A stretch of 64,000 bases of DNA from Monocercomonoides exilis (Eukaryota > Preaxostyla > Oxymonadida > Polymastigidae): NCBI GenBank assembly GCA_001643675.2, contig LSRY02000009.1, forward strand, positions 1,873,001 to 1,937,000, read 5' to 3'. The notes beneath the pieces were generated by a model. The model made no database searches. It saw only the letters and a list, made by a program, of their open reading frames with translations, and was not told where the DNA came from. Every line of letters starts with the position of its first letter. Positions within the stretch are counted from its first letter, which is position 1. Positions 55,330 to 64,000 of this stretch are shown in pieces. The translations under genes and the position numbers were made by a program.

Positions 55330-56741
55330 TAGGGCAGAGGCCGAGAATATAGATGCAGTCGAATGCATGGCAGAGGATAAGCAATGCTGGCGCGATGCTT
55401 CGTTGGGCAAATGACTTTTGTGGCTCTTTCTTAATGGATATTCGATCAAATCCTCAGATGGCGATGCCTATGGGAATGCAGATGGAATCAGAGCATATGC
55501 GTAATGTTTTCACTTCTGCTTCTTGTGTTTCTTGCGACTCTTTTGGAGATGATGAGCTTTGTACCTGGAAAGAAGAAGAGAAAATTCCAGTTGCGATGTT
55601 CCAACAGGTGGAGAACATGAAGGAATACCGAGAGAACTAATATCATCGTGTCGCGCCATCTCATTCGATGCTGATTGAATGGAACCATTTCTTCCTGGAC
55701 TATGCGTGATATCTGTTTGGGTGTACCGGGGAGTGGGTGGGCAGGGATACGCATGAGTGTGGGAGGTCTGTTCCTTTTGTGTCAGCGAATGTGATTGAAT
55801 GCACCGATTCGTTTGCATCAGTGGCGTTTGTAGCAACGCTGACAGATGTTTGTGTGCACCCTGTTTGCGTGGAGAAAGCGATTGTGATGAGGGGAGGAAG
55901 AGCGAGTGTGTCTTTTTGGAGCATGACACAGCCGCAGTGCTGTTTGTGAAGGAGATGGAGGAATTTGAGGGAGTGAAAGAAGGAATTGAAGGAGAAGAAA
56001 AATGAGAAGGAGAAAAGGAAAGAGAAAGAGAATAAGAGAGACAAGTGAGGAAACAATGGCTGTTATTGAGTGGCTTGGGGAAACGAGTGGAGATGAAGCA
56101 GGTGGTTGTACAGGAGTTTGTGTATGATGTGAGCGAAGAGTGGGAGGTGAATGAGGGAGGGCGGAAGGCGAGAAAGTATGTGGAGTGGGAGAAGATGCGA
56201 GCGGGGCGCGTATATGCGTGCGATGTGGTGCTGACAAACACGACGTCAGCGCAGAGGTCGGTGGAGGTGCTGATACAGGTGCCAGGACTGTCGATTGTAC
56301 TGCAAAGGGGCAGTGCGACGAGGACACAGAGCGTTGTTCCGTGTGTGCATGGGATGCAGACGGTGTCGTATGTGGTCTATTTCCCGGAGAGTGGGGAGTT
56401 TGTGCACTATCAGGTGTTGGTTGCGATGCGGGGGCGGTATGTGTGCTGCAGCCGAGAGGGGATGCACCGGGTGAATGTGGAAGCAGAAGGTGTGGCTGGT
56501 GATAAAGAGGAAGCAAGCTTGTCATAGGAAAAAAGATGTTGCCATATGTGTGGAATACAACATCACCAGCCGAGTGCAAAAAGTTCGAGAAGAAGAAAAA
56601 GTCGACACACTCGATCCGTTCGTTCGAACAAATTTCAAAGATGGTAGGGCAGCGCTGATGAACGAGTCTAGATGGTTGAATGCAGAAGATGGAGACTCAA
56701 GAGGGTTGATGCTCAAGATAGTTGCACTTGACATTTTTTGA
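55330..56741 (+). pseudogene. Large broken gene, 3' part
   Basis: Blocks after the ubiquitin-like domain: MQSNAWQRISNAGAMLRWAN (55353, preceded by an in-frame TAG), FTSASCVSCDSFGDDELCTW, then after TAA at 55638 EWNHFFLDYA. Next are PFVSANVIECTDSFASVAFV (55760-55840), TAAVLFVKEMEEFEG near 55950 in another frame, and VNEGGRKARKYVEWEKMRAG. These are followed by DVVLTNTTSAQRSVEVLIQV and YVVYFPESGEFVHYQVLVAM (56045-56527). A last frame ends VDTLDPFVRTNFKDGRAALM...TGA at 56739-56741. The DVVLTNTTS...YFYFP-like section resembles a beta-sandwich region I recall from very large bacterial and protist proteins. At least two frame changes mark it as broken unless small introns remove them. Confidence 0.45.
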
Positions 56742-56809
56742 TGTTTTCTGGGTGACTTCTTCAAATACACTCCATTCAATAACAACATCTTGTTCAACTT
56801 CATTTTTTA

Positions 56810-57600
56810 ATTCTTCTTGAACTCTTTCAAATGCTCAATTCACTTACTCCTTCCGGCTAAATATTCTTCATCGTCAAATAAAAAATGTTCAAAATTGTTA
56901 TTGACAACATGAAATATTTCCCTCTGAAAATTCACCGATCGTTGTAACTGTTATATTCAGAAGTTATATTTTTTGAGAATATTGCAACAAAAAAAACGAA
57001 TTCAAAAAATCCAAAAATAAATTAAACTTTCAAGAAAAAACAAATTACAAACAACCAATTATAAAAATGCTTTTTTTGCTTAAATTTTTGTGAGATGTAT
57101 TTGCTTATTCGAAACGTTGATATCAATTCTGAGATTTGAAAATCTGTGATTGAATAAAATTTTGTATACGTATCTTAATATTTTATTTTCTCGAAAAAGA
57201 ATCGAAACATTCATTGTAAATTTTATAAACATCGATTTTCAAGATGGATCAAAAAGAAAAAACTCTTATTCACCAAAAATCAGCAATTGAAATTCTTATG
57301 AGATCAAAAAACATGAATTTTTAAATTTGATTGATTGTCGATAAAATGAAGTTTGTGACATTTTTTAAAATATAATCATGATTACTTTTGTTTTTCAAGA
57401 ATAACTGAAACTGAATGAAAAAAACAACGTCAATGTTTCAATATTATGACAAAATGCCACAATTCAAGTTAAAAATAAAAGATTCAGAAGAGTTTCAAGT
57501 TTGATTTTAGGTTTATTGATTTTTAGATGTTTTCCGTTCAAATTCTTCACATGTTGATAACTTTCGAACGGAAAAAAATCAGACCGAAAATTTTGACAGA
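56810..57600. other. AT-rich spacer
   Basis: No supported feature. It ends in the motif shared with 42508 (AAAAAGTATGATCCCAAAAA). Confidence 0.4.
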
Positions 57601-57629
57601 AAAAGTATGATCCCAAAAAGAATTACCCA

Positions 57630-57840
57630 TATTTATGTTTTCTGCTCAAATTCCATCTTTCTCACCATTGAAAAATATCATTGTTTTTCGTCTGAAAATA
57701 TCATCTCCAATTCTCTTCCCACTCCCTTCACCCTGGGCACTTTTCGTATGAGTTCGCTCTCCCAACTCGGTGATCAGCCCGTACAACGATATATCCCGCT
57801 TTCATTCATTTTCATTCATTTCCACCTCCTGCCCTGAAAA
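57630..57840 (-). pseudogene. Small coding-like fragment
   Basis: The minus frame reads KRDISLYGLITELGERTHTK, then GEGSGKRIGDDIFRRKTMIF. The GC content is above that of the flanks and the composition is normal. No family and no continuation recognised. Confidence 0.25.
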
Positions 57841-58020
57841 CAACACAAAAACATTCAACAGATAAATATTCATAAAAAGAAAAACAAATAAAGACCAAAC
57901 TGCCCTTTGATTGCATTTTGCCAAACAGCTTCATTCCCACAGCCATCATCATTCAAATATTCAATCTCTTCATTTCAGTCTCAGAATGATTGAATTGCAG
58001 CATGGAATGCATCTCCACAA

Positions 58021-58028
58021 AATACATG
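58021..58028. repeat. Target-site duplication (AAATACAT), left
   Basis: Exact copy at 59527-59534 on the other side of the Merlin element. Confidence 0.85.
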
Positions 58029-58276
58029 GTATAATCCGAAGATATCGTCATCTTCAGATCTTATTGAAAATTTGTTGGTAATTCAACAATACATTGAACA
58101 TTGTTATTATGCTATTGTCGCATGTCGGAAGTTAATGGTTTTGGAGAAAAAAATTTTTTTTTAATTTTTGTGATCAAAATAAATAATAGTGAAAAAAATA
58201 TTAAGAGCGATATAATTCCATCAAATTTTAATGAAAAAAGTTGTATCCGATAAAAATGATGTGAAATAATCATCAA

Positions 58277-59341
58277 TTATAATTTTGCGGGTTCATATTC
58301 AGATGCACTTTCACCATCTCCTGCTCCATTGTCACTTTCTGACTCTGTTTTCTCTCCTTCAACTTTTTCACCAAAAATATCATCTATATCAGCAATTTCT
58401 TCAGATTCTTCTTCTTCAATTACGTTTTCATCTATTTCTTTGTCATCATCGTCATCATTTTCCATGCAAAGGTACTTAACGAGTTCAGTGAAAGTGATGT
58501 CAAATGAAGATTTGACAAGATAAAGAGATAGATAATCATGCATCAATCGAATGCGAGTTCCAAAAGACGGAAAAGTGCGTCGTAGATGATGCCACAACCC
58601 CTCAATTGTATTTGTGCATGCTCCCGTGTCCTTATTGAAGAATTGCGTTTTGTGGCAAACTTTCAAATGCTTGTAACCCAGAGTCTCCAAAATGTTGTAC
58701 GCTCTCCATTCATCAGACATAATTGTTGTCCCTTCCTTTATGTACTTCTGAATCAATGGAATGAATGTCTCTCTTTTTCTGTTTGGTACCACAACCATGA
58801 ATCTTCTTCCAGCTCCTCCATCCTCTTTCCTCTCCACGCCTCCAAAAATCCAAATTTGTTTCTTCTTTCTTCCACGATGAAATTTTCTTTTCTTACATAT
58901 TGCTTCGTCAATTTCTTCAATTTGCCTTCTCCACCAATAGACACCTGCCTCTCATTCCATATGTCAGCACATGTTTTTCTGATGACACTTCCCCAATAGC
59001 CCACTGAGTCTTCATCGATATATAGTGACGTTGCAATTGTTTTATTAGGAATTTTCATCCATAATTCAGGAAAACAAGCAGAGTGACACCCAATCCTATT
59101 TTGGTTTTGCTGAATTTCGTATCAGAAAGGACGCTTGTCTTAGTCTTGCATGTCGGACAGGCAAAATATCTGTATTTTCCATTTTTGTGAATATGTTTGA
59201 AGACTCTATGCTTGCTGCACATCGGAATGCGATCACTGACGATTTCATTAATGAACCAATCCCATGCCTTATCATCATTATAAAACAAACGATTGAGCTC
59301 GGATAATTCTTCTTTTCTGATGATTTTGATATCTCGCGCCA
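58277..59341 (-). pseudogene. Merlin (IS1595/IS1016-like) transposase of element 2
   Basis: The start MARDIKIIRKEELSELNRLF (59341) leads into a zinc-ribbon region ending KYRYFACPTCKTKTSVLSDT. Then come LYIDEDSVGYWGSVIRKTCA, RQIEEIDEAICKKRKFHRGR (first Asp), EGTTIMSDEWRAYNILET (second Asp) and GACTNTIEGLWHHLRRTFPS (Glu). The C-terminus is acidic (DDDDDKEIDENVIEEEE). Frame changes near 59055 and 58955 separate the three parts, so the enzyme is inactive, although the element's ends are intact. Confidence 0.8.
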
Positions 59342-59344
59342 TGA

Positions 59345-59358
59345 GATCAACTTTGATC
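59345..59358. promoter_or_regulatory. Short palindrome before Merlin transposase 2
   Basis: GATCAACTTTGATC directly precedes the MARDIK start, as a related palindrome does in Merlin element 1. Confidence 0.35.
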
Positions 59359-59526
59359 AAAACACATAAAATGAATAAAAAATTAAATTATTGCGGGATA
59401 TTTTTTTTTTTTGAAAACACATTTCCGACACATAAAACTATTTTATTTATTGTTATAATATGATAATAAGACAAAATAATTACAAATTTGTGAATTTTGA
59501 AGATGACGATATCTTCGGATCATGCC

Positions 59527-59534
59527 AAATACAT
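59527..59534. repeat. Target-site duplication (AAATACAT), right
   Basis: Exact copy of 58021-58028. Confidence 0.85.
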
Positions 59535-59643
59535 CGTGTATCTCACTGGAGGGTCTTCTCAGCCCATCTGCAGCGTGGTGGATGCCCAGAGGTGTCTTTT
59601 CTTTTCGGTCATGATCATCTCCTTTAATAATATTCTCAACCAC
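59535..59643 (-). pseudogene. Coding-like sequence interrupted by Merlin element 2
   Basis: The minus frame reads NIIKGDDHDRKEKTPLGIHH and AADGLRRPSSEIHDVF up to the insertion. If the element and one duplication are removed, the frame runs on into CGDAFHAAIQSF left of 58021. It is short and of unknown family. Confidence 0.25.
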
Positions 59644-59699
59644 CCAAAGTCGTATTTGAGGTTTATCTCATCAACACCAGGCACAGGAGGGATATGGGG

Positions 59700-60500
59700 C
59701 AGAAAAGAGATGGAAGAATATTATTTGTAGCAGGGGGTGGGAGTTGAGAGTTTTTTGTAATGTTAATATTTCGAAAGGGGTTTTTGAATGAAAGAAATTC
59801 TGAGACAAAAAGGTGGGGAAGGAACAGGTGGAGATTTGGAGAAAAATATATAGTAAATAGGCAGAGAAGTGGTTGGGGATGGTGAGGAAGATATTTGAGA
59901 CAAATTGGAGAAATGGATTTTGAAGAGAAGGAAAAGAGGGTAAAAGCGGGAAAGAAGAGGAATATTCTGAAGTGTTTGATTGAACGAGGGGTATTTTTTA
60001 TGAGGGGAGAATATATTTTGGAAGAGAATGAAAAAGATGAAGAAAAAGAAGGGAATTAATATTTTCTGTGATTTTGAGAGCTGAATAGAAGATGGAAATG
60101 AAAAAGAAATTGTAAGATATTTTCATTTTCAATTTCTAAAAGAAAAGACTGGGAAATCACAGAAAGAGTACAAATGACTTTGAGGGAATCCGTTTTCATT
60201 GATTGATAACAGAACATCAGCCACAATATTTGCAATTTGGGTTTTTGTCTATTTGCGCAATTAACTTGTTTTATATATCGTTGCATCAATCGCCAACATC
60301 ATTTAAAACTTATCAACTTCTTCACAAAATTCATTGGATTATAAATGGATTTCTCTGTTATCACAAACATTCACATTCTTTACCTTCTTCTAAGATGCCT
60401 CCTCTCATTAGACGGGGAATCATCCTATTGACCTTCATACGCATATTATCTATTCAATCTGCAGCTTGATTTCATCCACCAAAAATTATTTAATTCGATT
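59700..60500. other. Purine-rich spacer, no gene supported
   Basis: A plus stretch near 59910-60055 (LKCLIERGVFFMRGEYILEE) looks faintly coding but is isolated. Confidence 0.3.
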
Positions 60501-60509
60501 TCCTTGATC

Positions 60510-60991
60510 TCAACTGCAACATCATCGTTGTCGACACATTCTGTGAGATTGCTGGATGTGCATCTGAACTGCTTTTATTTTCCACTGTGGAGCATCCCAC
60601 TCTGCTTTGGCACTTAGTTCGGCTTAAGCGCTCCGGATGTGCTGAACGGAGTGAATGAGGCGAATTGGCATTTCTTGAGAATAAGAGCGGAAAGGAGGAG
60701 CTGCAACGCACGTTGAGCTCATTCACTCTTTCAGTGACACCACCAAGAAGTGAAGAGAGAGGAGGACTTGTTAAAATTGAAGAGGCAAAGAATGTGGATT
60801 TCAGAAGCAAGTTAAGCGTGGAGACGATGAAAGGGAGACAGCAGGAAGAGCCAAAGGCGAAGACGAAGACGAAGACGAAGGAGAAAGATGAATTTTCCAC
60901 ATCGGAAATTGAATCTTTCAACACAAGACTTGCACAGACATCAACAGAAAGAAGGGAAAGGGAGGGAAAAGGGAAGAGAAGAAGGAGGTGA
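60510..60991 (+). pseudogene. Helical-repeat-like gene fragment with one TGA
   Basis: The plus frame reads CNIIVVDTFCEIAGCASELL, LFSTVEHPTLLWHLVRLKRS, GCAERSE, then a TGA near 60657. It continues GELAFLENKSGKEELQRTLS and a charged tail (KTKTKTKEKDEFSTSEIESF) to a TGA at 60989. The first part has armadillo-like helices. A CGA-to-TGA change would explain the internal stop. No specific family is recognised. Confidence 0.45.
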
Positions 60992-60999
60992 AGAAAATG

Positions 61000-61510
61000 A
61001 AGATGAACAACAGCAGAAATTTTGCTTATTCCACAGCACACTCTCATCGGCTCAGTTGTGCACTCAAATCAGCGCAGCCTCCTCAACAATTGCTTCCTCT
61101 TCTTTATCTCGCTTGCACCACATCCAATCATCTGCCCCTTCTGTTCTTGTTGGCACTCCGCCTAAGCCCCTAATACAGTTATCTCCCGCCACAGACTCCT
61201 CTTTACTCACACAAAAGTCGTTATGAAAGATCTGCACAAGCTTTGTCACTCTATTGGTTGTTCCATTTTTAACTTTTTTTATTCTTCTTCTACTTCTTCT
61301 TCTCAGTTGGAAAACATTTAACTCATCTTTATATCTTCTTTGATGCTGATTTTCCAAATGATATTTCAATGACTTATTCTTCTTCTTAAATTAACAAAAC
61401 TTGTTATAATTTATAATCACCAATTCGTGGCCACCATTCTCCTGAGATCATTCCTCAACGCAGTCAGAGATAGAAATATCACAATAAAGTTTACGAGGAT
61501 TGCGAAACTG
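61000..61510. other. Spacer
   Basis: No supported feature beyond short Ser/His/Leu-rich frames. Confidence 0.3.
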
Positions 61511-61514
61511 ACGG

Positions 61515-62267
61515 ATGAAGTGTTACGATATAAAAAATGAAGAAGAAGTTGAAGAGGAGGAGAAGGAGGAGGAAAGAGAGGAAGAGGAAGATGAAGAAGA
61601 GGAAGAAAAGGAGAGCGTAACAAATGAGCTCAAAAGGAAGAAGAAGAGAAATGATGTTCATGAACAGATTCTCCTCACATGCAAGGATATCAAACAATTT
61701 TGTCACAACTGCCTTCTCTCCTCTCCTTTGCTGCTGACTCCACAAATTACCTCAGCACCAATGCTATACCACACCGATTCCGCAATCACGCGCGCTGCCC
61801 ACAGCTTGATGAACACATGCAGCCTCCCGCTCTAACAGAAGGCAGCGCAAAACAACCACTGAGCAACACTATCCAGCGAGCACAGCAAAGTTGCTATATC
61901 TGACTCATTGAGCGAACTCCTCAACATAAGAATGATTTTCTTCTTTCAGAATCATATTTGAAAGAGGGTTATATCATTTCCTCATCCATTTGTATCTTCT
62001 CCTTCATTCCCTTCCTCTTCTTCTTCTCCCAAGCCGCAACTTATTTAACAATCTTAACTCTTGCTGATACACAGCGCTCACAGAACAACAAATTTAAAAG
62101 AACTTATAGACTTCTCAGAAAGCTTCGATGAAGCGCTGCTAAACGACTCTGAGAGCGAGCATGGGAGAGAGCAGTGGGATCAGAATGGAAAGGGAAAAGT
62201 ATTCAGAACGTGTCAAACTCCACAAGGGAGGGAAGAACTGGGCATTCCATTGTTTAATTGCTGCTGA
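61515..62267 (+). pseudogene. Broken acidic/helical gene fragment
   Basis: Within one plus frame: an acidic run (EEEVEEEEKEEEREEEEDEE), then VHEQILLTCKDIKQFCHNCL, LLTPQITSAPMLYHTDSAIT, RAAHSLMNTCSLPL and TAA. Further on are SSEHSKVAISDSLSELLNIR, then NLKELIDFSESFDEALLNDS. Stops separate the pieces. Composition is that of a real protein; family unknown. Confidence 0.35.
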
Positions 62268-62279
62268 TGCCGAGAGCCG

Positions 62280-62760
62280 AAGGAAGAGAGAGATAAAGTG
62301 GCATGCTTGGAGAAGAAGGGAAGGAAAACAATTTTGTTCCTTGAAATGGGTGGCTTGTGGAGTGAAAGATACAGTTCCCATATGGAGAGATGAAAGAAAT
62401 GATGAAGAGAGAGTGAAATGAAGGGGAAGCAAAAACGAAAGAAAAGGATGATCAAGAGAAAGAGGAAGATGATGAAAAGGGGGAAGAAATAGAGTGAACA
62501 AAAAACAAATGGTGGTTGAGGGGAATTCAATGTTGATTTCTGCACAGAGCAACAAGAGCAGGAACTTTGGAAAAATACGCAGTTAACGAAAGGAGAACAA
62601 GATGAATATGGTGAAATGCAGAAAGAGAGAAAATATTGACAAAAAGAGGAAAGATTTAGAAGAAGGAGGAGAGGAAGCTGCATTGAAAAAATGTGAAAGA
62701 GTTTAAAGAAAATTCGCGAAGAGAAAAACAATTAGCCAAAAGACTTTTGAATTGACAGGA
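62280..62760. other. Purine-rich spacer
   Basis: ORFs on both strands (62161-62421 plus; 62139-62731 minus) look like translations of biased sequence. I do not support a gene. Confidence 0.3.
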
Positions 62761-62774
62761 AAACGGAAAGAATT

Positions 62775-63297
62775 ACAAAAGAACGGACGATGTTAGAAGA
62801 GAAACAAGTTTTTGAAAAAGCAAGAAGATTAAGAGCACCAGCGGTGGAATTATCGGAGCAAGAAGTTTATATGAGGTTGCGAAGATACAGAAATGCAGAA
62901 GAAAAACGAGCTTTTGATGAGAGACTATTTGATGCTTGTTGTGTTGTTATGAAAGTGCATGAAGTGGTAAAAAGAACAAAAGATATCCGAAAGCCGAAAG
63001 AACAACGTATTCATTGATCTACGAGAAGATGCTGCAAATGGCGAGGAATTCAAGCCGAGAGCAGAGGCTGAAACAATGCTTGTTTTGAAAGCACAACGTT
63101 ATCAGACAATGATTCTAGAGTGAAAGAGGAAGAAGACTGAAGGGCTTTGGGAGAAGAGAGAAGAAGACTTGAATGACAGTGGAATAGAGGTGGAAGAGCA
63201 AATGAGTTTGTATAAATTAATGAATTCTACTTTTTCAGCCGTCGAAGAAATCGTTGTTTCGCATGGTTTGAATGGGAAATTTCTGTTTTCTGTAAAA
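62775..63297 (+). pseudogene. Broken gene fragment
   Basis: A plus frame (62790-63017) reads EKQVFEKARRLRAPAVELSE, VYMRLRRYRNAEEKRAFDER, LFDACCVVMKVHEVVKRTKD. After a frame change near 63005 it continues FIDLREDAANGEEFKPRAEA, ETMLVLKAQRYQTMILE, TGA, then LWEKREEDLNDSGIEVEEQM and FSAVEEIVVSHGLNGKFLF to TAA at 63297. The order and normal composition argue for a former coiled-coil gene. Confidence 0.4.
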
Positions 63298-63379
63298 TAA
63301 AAATGCAAAATGCTTTGTATTCACAACATTCACAAGATTTCTATTCTTTTCAAACATATTCTTCACCTTCTTCATTTTC

Positions 63380-63440
63380 GTCGTTCGTCTTCGTCTTCTT
63401 CTTCTTCCTCCTCCTCCTCCTCTTCTTCTTCTTCTTCGAT
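63380..63440. repeat. TCT/CTC trinucleotide array
   Basis: Tandem TCGTCT, CTTCTT and CTCCTC units produce a poly-Ser shadow frame. Confidence 0.85.
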
Positions 63441-63444
63441 TAGA

Positions 63445-64000
63445 AACAAAAAATGTTTTTGTATTCGTTTAATTCAACTTTCGTCAAATTCAGGGCCAAT
63501 CTTCATTTTTTATTTTCTTTTCTGAAGCACAAAACGTATGTTTATTCTGTCATTGAATATTTGTATAAATCATATGTCAATGGAAGTGATTCATTTTAAA
63601 ACCAAGAATAGCCGACCATCAGGCATACAACAAAAAATGAAGATTGCCTCTTAATTTTTTCATTTGGAAGATGAAAGAATTACAATAAGAAGAAAGAACA
63701 AGAATGGAAAAGATTTCTTTGAACAAACAGTTGCTAGGATGGTTTTCGAGAGATTTCGCAAGGCCACATGCCTTCAAAAAGTCGCAGAAGATGAAACAAT
63801 GAGGGAAAGCGATTTCTAGGAAATTCTTATTTAAAGAAAAATTCAATGAAAGAAGAGAATAAATGCCCGACAAGCAATGCTGATTTCATCAAATGCACAT
63901 ATGAGATGTTTTCTTCTATTTTGTGTGCCTTCTCTTCATATATCTTCGACTTTGCCTTCTTTTGCACATAAATTCACCGACAAGTCAGCTGATGAAATGA
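63445..64000. other. Right-edge region without supported gene
   Basis: A minus ORF (63619-63873) and a plus stretch (63830-63960, CPTSNADFIKCTYEMFSSIL) are both possible exons, but nothing identifies either. Confidence 0.25.

Larger units (their letters stand above)
58029..59526 (-). mobile_element. Merlin-type DNA transposon, element 2
   Basis: The element is 1498 bp, bounded by 28-bp inverted repeats that begin GGTATAATCCGAAGATATCG (left) and GGCATGATCCGAAGATATCG (reverse complement of the right end). It is flanked by the 8-bp duplication AAATACAT. It carries a frameshifted transposase on the minus strand. Its left 255 bp are shared with the non-autonomous derivative at 36716. Confidence 0.9.

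Noticed and set aside
60490-61047. 185-codon minus-strand ORF
   Set aside because: It is antisense to a plus-strand frame with ordered helical-repeat-like blocks; its own translation is Ser/Phe/Leu-biased.
1-64000. tRNA genes, rRNA, CRISPR arrays, bacterial-style operons
   Set aside because: No B-box-like GGTTCGA segments in tRNA context, no rRNA core motifs and no regularly spaced direct repeats were seen; introns argue for a eukaryote.

Overview
The window looks like nuclear DNA of a unicellular eukaryote. It is AT-rich, with short spliceosomal introns (GT...AG, roughly 40-210 bp), long homopolymers and microsatellites, and many multicopy gene families in different stages of decay. The mix of families (a helical-repeat family with a conserved HQEHHNLT block, GGG-rich beta-helix surface proteins, a DIRS-type retroelement and Merlin transposons) is what I associate with oxymonads such as Monocercomonoides. 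That assignment is from memory of the families and no search was run. I see no rRNA, tRNA or CRISPR.

Layout. 1-8.6 kb: copy A of an unusual gene joining a ubiquitin-specific protease to a DDE-transposase-like core (minus strand, running off the left edge). Its 5' exons seem to be separated from the rest by about 4.6 kb of other DNA, which holds a beta-helix gene fragment and a broken coiled-coil gene. 9-15 kb: low-complexity coding remnants and a second copy of the broken coiled-coil gene. 16-24 kb: three copies of the helical-repeat family and exons of an unidentified gene. 24.3-29.7 kb: a DIRS-like retroelement (Gag, RT-RNase H, start of a tyrosine recombinase) damaged by nonsense codons. 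29.8-35.7 kb: a segment flanked by near-identical 0.44 kb inverted repeats and holding a beta-helix surface-protein gene. 35.9-41 kb: MITEs, a non-autonomous Merlin derivative with a palindromic MITE nested in it, a fragment of the helical-repeat family, and a Merlin element with intact target-site duplication. 43-46 kb: remnants of coiled-coil genes. 47.4-51.6 kb: copy B of the protease-transposase gene. 53-56.7 kb: a large broken gene with a ubiquitin-like domain. 58.0-59.5 kb: a second Merlin element with intact ends. 60.5-63.3 kb: further broken gene pieces.

Little of this reads as ordinary housekeeping sequence; it is a repeat-rich, gene-graveyard region. The strongest candidate for something new is the protease-transposase fusion. 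Two diverged copies keep the same exon order and both sets of catalytic motifs, as expected of a mobile-element protein that carries its own deubiquitinase.
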